DNA of 15,160 nucleotides from an uncultured Lachnospiraceae bacterium. GTDB lineage: Bacteria; Bacillota; Clostridia; Lachnospirales; Lachnospiraceae. The stretch is from positions 1 to 15,160 of the forward strand of contig CADBOW010000235.1 of NCBI GenBank assembly GCA_902796375.1, given 5' to 3'. The position numbers were made by a program, and so were the translations under genes. Position 1 is the first letter of the stretch. Each line of letters begins with the position of its first letter. A model generated the notes under the pieces. The model searched no databases. It was given only the letters and a program-made list of their open reading frames with translations, and was not told where the DNA came from. Shown here one piece after another: positions 1 through 7,362 of this stretch.

Positions 1-982
1 GCAGTTTTCGGATTTCGGTGAGGTTCTTGTTTCTGCGTCTCAGAAAGGCCTCTACGAGACCGACGGGGTGCGTGTGGTTTATGATGAAAATGACAGCATC
101 GGTCCCATCGAGGGTATCCGTCAACTGCTTCTGGCGGCAGATACGGAATATGTATTTGTGTGCGCGGCGGATATGCCCTTTGTGAATCGTGAGATTGCAG
201 AATATCTGTCGGAATTCATTTCCTCGGATTATGACTGCTATGTGGTGACGGATGAGGACCATATCCATCCCCTGTGTGCCATTTACTCCAGGCGGGTCCT
301 GCCGGTGATCGAGGATCTGATCCGCAGGAAGAAGCACCGCCTGATGGAGCTTCTGAATCAGGTACGCACGAAGTATATCAGTCTGAAATATACGAATTTT
401 GATAAAAGGATCGTAAGAAATGTAAATACAAAGGATGAATTTCTGGCTCTCAATCTGCCTGTGGTTTTTGCCGTGTCCGGATATAAGAACAGCGGGAAGA
501 CCTGGCTGATCGAGAAACTCATCAATGAATTCATCACCGAAGGGTATTCGGTGGGTGTGCTGAAGCACGACGGACAGGATCATATTGCGGTGGCGGAAGG
601 GACCGATACCCATCGGCACCGGCTGGCGGGCGCAGTGTATACTGCGGTGTTCTCGGAGAGCGGTTATCTCTTTGAGAGCGGAAGACCCGAGAGCCCGGAG
701 CGGCTGATGTTACATTTTCGTTCCCTTCCGGAGCCGCCGGATATCATCCTGCTGGAAGGCTTTAAACATTCGAAATATCCGAAGGTAGAGATCCTGCGGA
801 GCTCCGTGGCGGAAAGCATTGCTGCTGACCCGGAGACGCTGATCTGCATTGCCACCGACTGCCTGTCCCCCGAACATGTGAACTGTCCGCTTTACGGATT
901 GGATGACATTCAGGGGATTTTTTTATGCATTAAGGAGCATTTCGGTCTGCCGGACCGGCGGGACGGGTTCGGACAGAGATAG
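1..982 (+). CDS. mobAB: MobA-MobB fusion, molybdenum cofactor guanylylation (5' partial)
   Basis: The frame is open from base 2 to the TAG at 980-982, so the start lies upstream of the window; an internal GTG at 68 is not a credible start. The first part (to about base 455) is the C-terminal half of MobA, the GTP:molybdopterin guanylyltransferase. It shows GPIEGI, the metal-site AADMPF, HPLCAIYSRRVLP and NVNTKDEF near the domain end. GPIEGI plus DMPF fits MobA better than the CTP-using MocA. The second part (from about base 456) is MobB, a GTP-binding partner: Walker A GYKNSGKT at 479-502, KHDGQDH, the Asp-Thr-His-Arg-His-Arg segment, and LLEGFKHSKYPKVEI. MobA-MobB fusions are known in Firmicutes. 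It is the first visible gene of the molybdenum cluster, 21 bp before the MoeA-like gene. The nucleotide-binding LAGG motif of MobA is outside the window and could not be checked. Confidence 0.9.
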   Translation, partial: QFSDFGEVLVSASQKGLYETDGVRVVYDENDSIGPIEGIRQLLLAADTEYVFVCAADMPFVNREIAEYLSEFISSDYDCYVVTDEDHIHPLCAIYSRRVLPVIEDLIRRKKHRLMELLNQVRTKYISLKYTNFDKRIVRNVNTKDEFLALNLPVVFAVSGYKNSGKTWLIEKLINEFITEGYSVGVLKHDGQDHIAVAEGTDTHRHRLAGAVYTAVFSESGYLFESGRPESPERLMLHFRSLPEPPDIILLEGFKHSKYPKVEILRSSVAESIAADPETLICIATDCLSPEHVNCPLYGLDDIQGIFLCIKEHFGLPDRRDGFGQR

Positions 983-1003
983 ATAACAGGATCGGAGTAC
1001 AGT

Positions 1004-2038
1004 ATGAAGCTGATCGATACGAAAAATGCGGTGGGTCATGTGTTATGCCATGACATTACCCGGATCCTTCCGGGAATTGAAAAGGGACCCGTATTTAAGA
1101 AGGGCCATGTGGTGACGGAGGAGGATATTCCCGTTTTGCTGTCCGTGGGAAAGGAGCATCTGTATGTCTGGGAGAAGACAGAGGGAATGCTGCATGAGGA
1201 CGAAGCGGCGGAGATCCTGCGACAGATCTGTATGGGAGAGGATCCGGCAATGACCGCATCCCGGCCCACGGAAGGAAAGATTGAGATCCGGGCAGCCAGA
1301 GACGGACTTCTGAAGATCGACCGTGAGAAGCTGCAGCGCGTAAACGGACTCGGAGAAATGATGATCGCCACGATCCACGGGGATTATCCGGTGAAGGCAG
1401 GGGATAAGCTGGCCGGAACCAGAGTGATCCCGCTGGTGATCGAGGAAGAGAAAATGAACCGGGCCAGGGAAGCTTCCGCCGGTGGGCCGATCCTGTCGAT
1501 CCTGCCCTTCCGGCATATCAGGTATGGTCTGGTAACCACCGGGAATGAGGTGGCTGCCGGGCGGATCGAGGACGCCTTCGGTCCTGTGCTGAAGAGAAAA
1601 ATGGCTGAATATGATACCGAATGCATGGGGCAGACGATCCTTCCGGATGACCGGGAGGCTATAACGAAAGCAATTCTTGCATATGCGGAGCAGGGAGCGG
1701 ATCTGGTCCTGTGCAGCGGCGGAATGAGCGTGGATCCGGACGATAAGACACCGGGGGCCATCCGGGATACGGGTGCTGAGATCGTGTGCTACGGGGCACC
1801 TGTACTGCCGGGAGCCATGTTTCTTCTGGCGTATCTTTCCGCCGGCGGACGCAGGGTTCCGGTGCTGGGACTTCCGGGCTGCATCATGTATGCAAAACGT
1901 ACTATATTTGATCTGGTACTTCCGAGAGTGCTGGCAGGAGAACATCTGACGGCAGGATCGATCAGTACCTATGGAGAGGGAGGGCTGTGCCTTTCCTGCG
2001 AAGTGTGCCGCTTCCCGAACTGTCAGTTCGGAAAATAG
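1004..2038 (+). CDS. MoeA-like molybdopterin-binding protein with Cys-rich tail
   Basis: A 344-residue cytoplasmic protein related to MoeA, which inserts molybdenum into adenylylated molybdopterin. The N-terminal part (about 1-60, VGHVLCHDITRI) resembles MoeA domain I. The MoCF-type molybdopterin-binding domain spans about 165-315, with TTGNEV (178-183), CSGGMSVDPDDKTPGAI (237-253) and GLPGC (289-293). It is shorter than classical MoeA (about 400 residues). The C-terminus carries Cys329, Cys332, Cys335 and Cys340 (C-x2-C-x2-C-x4-C) before a final FGK, a possible metal or Fe-S site that E. coli MoeA lacks. The ATG at 1004 follows a modest GGATCGGAG site (989-997). It sits between mobAB and moaC (17-bp gap), clearly in the operon. 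No moeA symbol is given because orthology with true MoeA is not certain; it may be a clostridial paralogue with a special role in metal insertion. Confidence 0.85.
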   Translation: MKLIDTKNAVGHVLCHDITRILPGIEKGPVFKKGHVVTEEDIPVLLSVGKEHLYVWEKTEGMLHEDEAAEILRQICMGEDPAMTASRPTEGKIEIRAARDGLLKIDREKLQRVNGLGEMMIATIHGDYPVKAGDKLAGTRVIPLVIEEEKMNRAREASAGGPILSILPFRHIRYGLVTTGNEVAAGRIEDAFGPVLKRKMAEYDTECMGQTILPDDREAITKAILAYAEQGADLVLCSGGMSVDPDDKTPGAIRDTGAEIVCYGAPVLPGAMFLLAYLSAGGRRVPVLGLPGCIMYAKRTIFDLVLPRVLAGEHLTAGSISTYGEGGLCLSCEVCRFPNCQFGK

Positions 2039-2040
2039 TG

Positions 2041-2048
2041 AAGAGGAG
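2041..2048 (+). promoter_or_regulatory. Ribosome binding site that sets the moaC start
   Basis: AAGAGGAG lies 7 bases before the ATG at 2056. It selects that ATG over the upstream in-frame ATG at 1987, which lies inside the preceding gene and would add 23 residues foreign to the MoaC family. Confidence 0.75.
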
Positions 2049-2055
2049 TGTTTGT

Positions 2056-2541
2056 ATGAGTGATTTCACACATATCAATGATAAGGGACAGGCAAATATG
2101 GTGGATGTGACCGCAAAGGAGGAGACGATCCGGTATGCGAAGGCCTCCGGAAGAATCCGGGTCAACCGGCAGGTGCTGGATGCGGTGAAGGATGGCAGTG
2201 CGGCCAAGGGTGACGTGCTGGGAACGGCGCGGATCGCCGGTATCATGGCAGCAAAGAGGACGCCGGAGCTGATCCCCCTCTGCCATACATTGCTGCTGAC
2301 CAAGGTGTCCGTGGATTTTGAAGTGCTGGAAGAAACGGAGGAAATCTGCTGCACCTCTGAGGTGCGGCTTAGGGGAAAAACCGGTGCGGAAATGGAAGCG
2401 CTCACCGCAGTCAGCGTGGCACTTCTGACCGTCTATGATATGTGTAAGGCCGTGGATAAAGCCATGGTTATTTCCCAGGTCCGTCTGGAGGAGAAGGACG
2501 GAGGGAAGTCGGGGCATTTCCAAAGAAGTGAAAATACTTAA
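2056..2541 (+). CDS. moaC: Cyclic pyranopterin monophosphate synthase MoaC
   Basis: A 161-residue protein, the same length as E. coli MoaC. It converts the 3',8-cyclo-GTP made by MoaA into cyclic pyranopterin monophosphate, the first stable molybdopterin intermediate. Family motifs are plain: MVDV (15-18), PLCH (74-77, PLCHTL here rather than the usual PLCHPL), and an AEMEALTAVS segment followed by YDMCKAVDKAM (127-137). Lys51, His77, Asp128 and Lys131 fall at the same positions as the active-site residues of the E. coli enzyme. GGKSG (149-153) is the usual C-terminal signature. The ATG at 2056 is chosen from the strong ribosome site and family length. It lies 17 bp after the MoeA-like gene and 24 bp before modA, away from its partner moaA, which is at the far end of the modABC block. 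Confidence 0.96.
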   Translation: MSDFTHINDKGQANMVDVTAKEETIRYAKASGRIRVNRQVLDAVKDGSAAKGDVLGTARIAGIMAAKRTPELIPLCHTLLLTKVSVDFEVLEETEEICCTSEVRLRGKTGAEMEALTAVSVALLTVYDMCKAVDKAMVISQVRLEEKDGGKSGHFQRSENT

Positions 2542-2565
2542 TGTGAATAACGGAGAGAAAAGAAA

Positions 2566-3525
2566 ATGAAAAACAGAATATTGAAAAGATGTATCACTAC
2601 AATGCTGTGCGCAGGAATGGTCCTTACCATGGGAGCCTGCGGATCCAGGGAAGAGGGAACCACACAGGCCGGGGCTGTGACGGAAGCACAGGCAAATGCG
2701 GTGACGGAAGCTGCATCGCAGGCGGCGACGAAAACAGGGTCGGAAGCACAGACGGAAGCTGCGACACAGGCAGCTACAGAAGCGGCTACGGAAGCGGCAT
2801 CGCAGACGGCTGCAGATCCTGCCGAGAAGATATCACTGGTTGTTCTTGCAGCGGCATCTCTTACGGATGTATGCAACGAGCTGACAGCAATGTATAACGC
2901 AAAATACCCGAATGTGGAGCTGGTTTATTCCTTCGCCGGATCCGGCGCACTCCAGACCCAGATCGAGGAAGGGGCGCCGGCGGATGTGTTTATTTCAGCT
3001 GCGAATAAGCAGATGGATGCGTTGAAGGAAGAAGGTCTGATCCTGGACGGAAGTGACGGGATCCTTTTGGAGAATAAGGTGGTACTTATCACATCGGCGG
3101 ACAGTACCCTGGCACTCACATCCTTTGAGGATGTGACGAAGGATGATGTGAAAATGATCGGTCTCGGGGAGATCGAAAGCGTTCCTGCCGGTCAGTATGC
3201 AAAGAAGGTATTTACATCCCTTGGAAGCTGGGATGCGGTGGAAAAGAAGGCAAATTTCGGGGCGGATGTAAGAACGGTTCTGACCTGGGTGGAATCCGGA
3301 GAGGTAGACTGCGGCGTGGTTTATGCTACAGATGCCTATACCACGGACAAGGTGAAGATCGTATGTGAAGCGCCGGAGGGCTCCACGGACAAGGTGGTTT
3401 ATCCTGCAGCAGTGGTCAAGGCCAGTGAGCATGCGGACGCCGCCGCATCTTATCTGGACTTCCTGAAGAGTGATGAAGCCATGAAGGTATTTGAAAAATA
3501 CGGATTTGTAAAAGCGACGGAGTAA
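2566..3525 (+). CDS. modA: Molybdate-binding lipoprotein ModA
   Basis: A 319-residue ABC-transporter substrate-binding protein that captures molybdate (or tungstate) outside the membrane and passes it to ModB. It has a basic N-terminus, a hydrophobic stretch and a lipobox ending TMGAC, so Cys25 is the predicted lipidated residue. Residues 26-87 are a Thr/Glu/Gln/Ala-rich linker with no sign of fold. The ModA core (88-319) begins KISLVVLAAASLTDV and includes SFAGSGALQTQIEEGAPADV and ADVRTVLTWVESGEVDCGVVY, all typical of the family. CGGAGAG (2550-2556) precedes the ATG. The next gene starts 3 bp after the stop, so modA, modB and modC are co-transcribed. Binding-site residues were recognised by family pattern only; molybdate versus tungstate preference cannot be told from sequence. 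Confidence 0.95.
   Translation: MKNRILKRCITTMLCAGMVLTMGACGSREEGTTQAGAVTEAQANAVTEAASQAATKTGSEAQTEAATQAATEAATEAASQTAADPAEKISLVVLAAASLTDVCNELTAMYNAKYPNVELVYSFAGSGALQTQIEEGAPADVFISAANKQMDALKEEGLILDGSDGILLENKVVLITSADSTLALTSFEDVTKDDVKMIGLGEIESVPAGQYAKKVFTSLGSWDAVEKKANFGADVRTVLTWVESGEVDCGVVYATDAYTTDKVKIVCEAPEGSTDKVVYPAAVVKASEHADAAASYLDFLKSDEAMKVFEKYGFVKATE
2641..2826 (+). repeat. Degenerate Ala/Thr/Glu-codon repeat in modA (linker)
   Basis: This in-gene stretch encodes residues 26-87 of ModA. The motif [T/S]-[E/Q]-A-A recurs, especially at residues 47-83, as imperfect 12-base units of the type ACGGAAGCGGCT. It most likely forms a flexible tether between the lipid anchor and the binding domain. Such linkers are common in lipoproteins of this bacterial group. 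The repeat also keeps the other frames open over this stretch. Confidence 0.7.
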
Positions 3526-3528
3526 AGC

Positions 3529-4212
3529 ATGGACCTGACACCATTATGGTTATCATTAAAGATCGCTCTCACCGCCACGGTCATCACGTTTCTGCTGGGA
3601 CTGCTGGCGGCCTGGGGCGTAACCTACCTCCGCAGGGCGAAGCACATTGTGGACGGGATCCTGTCCGTCCCGCTGGTGCTTCCCCCCACGGTTGTGGGTT
3701 TCCTTCTGCTGATCGCATTCGGCCGGAATTCCGCCTTCGGAAGATTTCTGGATTCCATCGGGCTGGATCTGGTATTCACCTGGAGAGGGGCGGTTGTGGC
3801 TGCGGTTGTGGTTTCCTTCCCGGTGATGTACCGCGGAGCCCGGGGAGCCATCGAGCAGGTGGATGAGGATCTGATCTCCGCAGCCCGGACCCTGGGCATG
3901 CGGGAACGGACGATCCTTCGAAAGGTGATCCTTCCTTCTGCCTGGCCGGGAATCGCGGCTGCAACGGTGCTATCCTTCGCCCGGGCACTGGGAGAGTTCG
4001 GGGCGACCATTATGATCGCGGGAAATCTTCCGGGCAGGACCCAGACCATGTCCGTGGCAGTATATACAGCCATGCAGGGAGGTGACCGGAGTCTGGCACT
4101 GAAGTGGGTGCTGATCATCGTTTCATTTTCACTGACGATCCTGATCCTGATGAATTACTGGACAGCCTCCGGCTTTCGGAAGCGAAGCAGGGGAAGGAGG
4201 CGCTCCGCATGA
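3529..4212 (+). CDS. modB: Molybdate ABC transporter permease ModB
   Basis: A 227-residue integral membrane protein with about five or six hydrophobic segments (roughly 9-31, 43-64, 84-101, 140-164, 190-210). Family motifs include PLVLPPTVVGFLLL (48-61), the cytoplasmic EAA coupling loop SAARTLGMRERTILRKVILP (118-137) that contacts ModC, and ALGEFGATIMIAGNLPGRTQTM (153-174), which is characteristic of ModB/CysT-type permeases. The C-terminus is strongly basic (218-226), expected in the cytoplasm. GGAG at 3519-3522, inside the end of modA, serves the ATG at 3529. Its TGA overlaps the modC ATG (ATGA at 4209-4212), pointing to coupled translation and matched amounts of permease and ATPase. Confidence 0.95.
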   Translation: MDLTPLWLSLKIALTATVITFLLGLLAAWGVTYLRRAKHIVDGILSVPLVLPPTVVGFLLLIAFGRNSAFGRFLDSIGLDLVFTWRGAVVAAVVVSFPVMYRGARGAIEQVDEDLISAARTLGMRERTILRKVILPSAWPGIAAATVLSFARALGEFGATIMIAGNLPGRTQTMSVAVYTAMQGGDRSLALKWVLIIVSFSLTILILMNYWTASGFRKRSRGRRRSA

Positions 4213-5306
4213 AGCTTTCAGTGGATATTGAAAAGAAAGTGGGACATTTCCGGCTGCGAAGCCGCTTTGAGGCGGATGCGGAACGGTTTGCATTACTGGG
4301 GGCCTCCGGCTGCGGAAAGACCATGACATTAAAATGTATCGCCGGGATCGAGAAGCCGGATCGGGGAAGAATCACACTGGGAGACCGGGTATTGTTTGAT
4401 TCCGATAAGAAGATCTGCCTTCCGGCCAGAGAACGTAGGGTGGGATATCTCTTTAAGAATTATGCTCTGTTTCCGCATATGACCGTGCGTCAGAATATAG
4501 CCTCCGCTGCGAAGGAGACTGCTGAGACGGAGGAGTTTCTGGACCGTTTCTGTATCCGGGATGTGGCGGAGCAGTATCCGGCGGAGCTGTCCGGGGGACA
4601 GAGCCAGCGGACGGCACTGGCCAGAATGCTGGTGACCCATCCGGAGGTGCTGCTTCTGGATGAACCCTTTTCGGCGCTGGATAACTACATGAAGACACGA
4701 ATGGAGCATGAGATCCTGGATATCCTGGAGGGGTTTGACGGACCCTCCGTGCTGGTGACCCATGACAGGAATGAGGCCTACCGTCTGGCAGACCGGATCG
4801 GCGTCATGGAAGCCGGAGACATTGTCGAGATCCGGGAGAAGCAGGACTTCTTCGATCATCCCGCCACGGTGGCTGCGGCCAGACTGACGGGCTGCAAGAA
4901 TATTTCCGGGCTGGTCCGCACCGGGGAGGGAGGCTGGCTGGCAGAGGACTGGGGGGTCCGCCTGGTCCCCGCGGAAGGACAGGATTTCTCCGGAGCGGAG
5001 TATGTGGGATACCGGGCGCATTATTTTATATATGCTGAGGAAGAACAGCAGGGAGAGACCCGGCTGTCTGAGGGACAGGAGGCGGAATGCGGTGAAAACC
5101 GTATCGACTGCCGACTGGAGCGGATCGTGGAGGATACCTTCTCCATGGTCATCTGCTTTTATCAGGAGAGAGCGGATGCCGGATCGCCGGATGCGCTTCT
5201 GACCTGGATCATAGATAAAACCAAGTGGGAAAAGGTGCGGGAGCAGGTGCTGACGGGACATTTCCGTCTGCGGCTGGATCCCGGACGTCTGATGCTGCTT
5301 CGGTAG
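4209..5306 (+). CDS. modC: Molybdate ABC transporter ATP-binding protein ModC
   Basis: A 365-residue ATPase that powers molybdate import. Visible motifs: Walker A GASGCGKT (31-38), signature LSGGQ (127-131), Walker B LLLDEP (148-153), D-loop SALD (155-158) and switch His185 (VTHD). The Q-loop position reads YLFKNYALFPHMTV, with Lys83 (AAG, 4455-4457) where ABC ATPases normally have Gln. Residues about 225-365 (from LTGCKNISG) form a C-terminal accessory domain in the place of the ModC molybdate-binding TOBE/MOP domain, but I could not identify clear MOP repeats. The ATG at 4209 overlaps the modB stop and is preferred over an upstream in-frame ATG at 4104 inside modB. moaA follows 16 bp after the stop. 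Confidence 0.93.
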   Translation: MKLSVDIEKKVGHFRLRSRFEADAERFALLGASGCGKTMTLKCIAGIEKPDRGRITLGDRVLFDSDKKICLPARERRVGYLFKNYALFPHMTVRQNIASAAKETAETEEFLDRFCIRDVAEQYPAELSGGQSQRTALARMLVTHPEVLLLDEPFSALDNYMKTRMEHEILDILEGFDGPSVLVTHDRNEAYRLADRIGVMEAGDIVEIREKQDFFDHPATVAAARLTGCKNISGLVRTGEGGWLAEDWGVRLVPAEGQDFSGAEYVGYRAHYFIYAEEEQQGETRLSEGQEAECGENRIDCRLERIVEDTFSMVICFYQERADAGSPDALLTWIIDKTKWEKVREQVLTGHFRLRLDPGRLMLLR

Positions 5307-5313
5307 AGAGGTG
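5305..5313 (+). promoter_or_regulatory. Ribosome binding site that sets the moaA start
   Basis: AGAGAGGTG lies 9 bases before the ATG at 5323. An alternative in-frame GTG at 5311 is part of this site itself, so ATG 5323 is the better start. Confidence 0.65.
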
Positions 5314-5322
5314 ACCGGATAT

Positions 5323-6300
5323 ATGGAACTGATAGATGAATATGGTCGAAGGATCGATTATTTAAGGATATCTCTTACGGATAAATGCAACCTTCGCTGC
5401 AAATACTGTATGCCCTCCGAAGGAATCGCACCGCTGGCGCATGAAGCTGTGCTTTCCCTGGAGGAGATCTACCGGATCGCGGAGGTTCTGACGGGAATGG
5501 GGATTCGGAGACTGAGACTGACCGGCGGGGAACCCCTGGTGCGGAAGAATGCCATTTCCCTGATCCGCAGGCTGGGAGAGCTGCCGGAGAAGCCGGAGAT
5601 CTCCATGACCACCAATGGCATACTGCTGGAGGAGCATCTGGAGGAGCTTGCGGAGGCGGGAGTACACAGCATCAATCTGAGTCTGGATACGCTGAACCGG
5701 GAGATGTACCGGAGGATCACAGGGACGGACGGGCTGGAACGGGTGGAGCGATCCCTGGAACGGGCACTGAAGCTGGGATTTCGGATGAAGCTGAATATCG
5801 TGCCGGTTCGACAGTTCAATGAAGGAGAGATTGCTGCCCTGGCCGGGCTTGCAGGGGAGAAGGAGATCGATGTGCGTTTTATCGAGCTGATGCCCATCGG
5901 ATGCGCCAGGGATCTGGAAGGGATACCGGCGGAGGAGATCCTGTCCCTGCTGGAACAGACCTATGGACCGGGAGAAGCGGTTTTGGACCGACAGGGGGCC
6001 GGGCCGGCGAAATATATCCGGTTTCCGGGATTCCGCGGGGCGGTGGGATTCATCAGCCCCATGTCCCATGCCTTCTGTTCCGAATGTAATCGGATCCGTC
6101 TGACGGTGGACGGAAGACTGAAGCTGTGTCTCTATTATCCGGACGGACTGGATCTGAAATCGCTGCTCCGGTCCGGATGTACGGATGAGGAACTGGAGAA
6201 ACGGATCCGGCAGGCGCTGCTTCGGAAACCGGAACGCCACAGCTTTACAAAGCCGGATCCCCAGCCCGAGACCAGAAGCATGGTTCAGATCGGCGGGTAG
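5323..6300 (+). CDS. moaA: GTP 3',8-cyclase MoaA (radical SAM)
   Basis: A 325-residue radical SAM enzyme that turns GTP into 3',8-cyclo-GTP, the first step of molybdopterin synthesis, acting just before MoaC. The N-terminal cluster is C-x3-C-x2-C (Cys22, Cys26, Cys29 in TDKCNLRCKYCMP). RLTGGEPLVRK is the SAM-binding region. The second, substrate-side cluster is C-x2-C-x13-C (Cys252, Cys255, Cys269, in FCSECNRIRLTVDGRLKLC). The chain ends in Gly-Gly, the conserved tail needed for MoaA activity. The start at ATG 5323 gives the usual family N-terminus (LIDEYGRRIDYLR). The first 16-bp gap after modC places it in the operon. A 131-bp gap follows before the MOSC-Mog gene. Confidence 0.97.
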   Translation: MELIDEYGRRIDYLRISLTDKCNLRCKYCMPSEGIAPLAHEAVLSLEEIYRIAEVLTGMGIRRLRLTGGEPLVRKNAISLIRRLGELPEKPEISMTTNGILLEEHLEELAEAGVHSINLSLDTLNREMYRRITGTDGLERVERSLERALKLGFRMKLNIVPVRQFNEGEIAALAGLAGEKEIDVRFIELMPIGCARDLEGIPAEEILSLLEQTYGPGEAVLDRQGAGPAKYIRFPGFRGAVGFISPMSHAFCSECNRIRLTVDGRLKLCLYYPDGLDLKSLLRSGCTDEELEKRIRQALLRKPERHSFTKPDPQPETRSMVQIGG

Positions 6301-6431
6301 AGAAGTGGAAGGATCGATCGACGGGCAGAGGGATGGGTGTATTCGCCGTATTATTTTGCGGCGGTTCTACCAGGAGAGCAATGTGAAGACGGTTGGAGGA
6401 GACCGTTTATCTGAAATGACGGAGGGAGCAT
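6301..6431 (+). other. 131-bp gap within the operon with two possible RNA hairpins
   Basis: This is the longest gap in the molybdenum cluster. Hairpin 1 spans 6343-6364: CGCCG (6344-6348) pairs with CGGCG (6359-6363), extended by G-U and A-U pairs, with a 6-base loop TTATTT. Hairpin 2 spans 6387-6408: ACGGT pairs with ACCGT, and the loop contains GGAGGAG. Neither is followed by a T-run, so they are not classic terminators. The ribosome site for the next gene is GGAGGGA at 6421-6427. No convincing promoter was found. The gap could be an mRNA processing or attenuation site, or simply eroded sequence. Confidence 0.4.
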
Positions 6432-7349
6432 ATGGGCAGAGTGATCGCTGTATGTATCAGTGAAAAGAAGGGGACACCCAAGAAGGATATCGGGAGCTGC
6501 AGGCTGATTGAAGACTTCGGCCTGGAGAAGGATGCACATGCAGGAAGTGAGAGGCAGGTGAGCCTGCTTGCGAAGGAAGAGGTGGATGCATTCCGGGACA
6601 GATCCGGGGGAGCGGTGGAGCTTCCGCCGGGAATCTTCGGAGAAAATCTTCTGATCCAGGGATATGATCTGAAAAGCTGTCCCCTCGGAACCCGCTTCCG
6701 GATCGGAGAGGTTCTGCTGGAACTGACACAGATCGGGAAAAGATGTCACAGCGGATGTGAGATCATGCAGCGGACCGGAGAATGCATCATGCCGAAGGAG
6801 GGGGTGTTCGCCCGGGTCGTCACCGGGGGGATCGTTCACGTGGGCGATGAGATCGAGAAGCTTATGTCCCCCTTTCGCGCAGCTGTTCTGACAGCCAGTG
6901 ACAGATCCTTTCAGGGGCTTCGGGAGGATCTGAGCGGACCGAAGATCCGGGAGATCCTGACAGAGAAGGGGTATCAGGTGGGAAGCAGTCTGCTGCTTCC
7001 GGATGATGAGGATGGTCTGGTGGAAGCACTGATCCGTCTGGCAGACCAGGAGAAACCGGATGTGATCTTTACCACGGGGGGGACAGGATTTTCCGTAAGA
7101 GATCGTATGCCCGAGGCTACGAAGCGTGTGGCGGAACGGGAGGTTCCCGGGATCGCGGAGGGGATCCGGGCTTACAGCATGACGATCACACCCAGAGCCA
7201 TGCTGTCCAGAGCAGTCAGCGTGATCCGGGGAAGGACCCTGATCGTCAACCTTCCGGGCAGTCCGAAGGCCGTTGTCGAATGTATGGAATACCTGCTTCC
7301 CACACTGGAGCACGGACTTGGCATCCTGCGGGGAGAAGCGGATGGATAG
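6432..7349 (+). CDS. MOSC domain - MogA/MoaB molybdopterin adenylyltransferase fusion
   Basis: A 305-residue two-domain protein. Residues 1-145 are a MOSC (molybdenum cofactor sulfurase C-terminal) domain: DAHAG..RQVSLL (34-46), PGIFGENLLI (66-75) and the conserved-Cys segment IGKRCHSGC (101-109, Cys105 and Cys109). Stand-alone MOSC proteins are thought to bind sulfur or the cofactor. Residues 148-305 are a MogA/MoaB-type domain that adenylylates molybdopterin before metal insertion: TASDRSFQG (154-162), TTGGTGFSVRD (214-224), PRAMLSR (254-260) and NLPGSPKA (273-280). After RD the usual Thr-Pro reads Met-Pro (RMPEAT). GGAGGGA precedes the ATG, and an in-frame TGA at 6417-6419 rules out an earlier start. 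It closes the molybdenum cluster, supplying the step just before the MoeA-like protein. Confidence 0.92.
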   Translation: MGRVIAVCISEKKGTPKKDIGSCRLIEDFGLEKDAHAGSERQVSLLAKEEVDAFRDRSGGAVELPPGIFGENLLIQGYDLKSCPLGTRFRIGEVLLELTQIGKRCHSGCEIMQRTGECIMPKEGVFARVVTGGIVHVGDEIEKLMSPFRAAVLTASDRSFQGLREDLSGPKIREILTEKGYQVGSSLLLPDDEDGLVEALIRLADQEKPDVIFTTGGTGFSVRDRMPEATKRVAEREVPGIAEGIRAYSMTITPRAMLSRAVSVIRGRTLIVNLPGSPKAVVECMEYLLPTLEHGLGILRGEADG

Positions 7350-7362
7350 AAGGGATTTTCCC

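Noticed and set aside
2589..2897. 102-codon + strand frame, Gly/Cys/Ser-rich, inside modA
   Set aside because: It is the shifted reading of the Ala/Thr/Glu linker repeat; it has no ribosome site and ModA is well supported.
1043..7313. Several - strand open frames of about 290-320 codons opposite the MoeA-like, modC, moaA and MOSC-Mog genes
   Set aside because: Each is a mirror of a real gene with clear motifs; the translations are rich in His, Arg, Pro and Gln without domain signatures.
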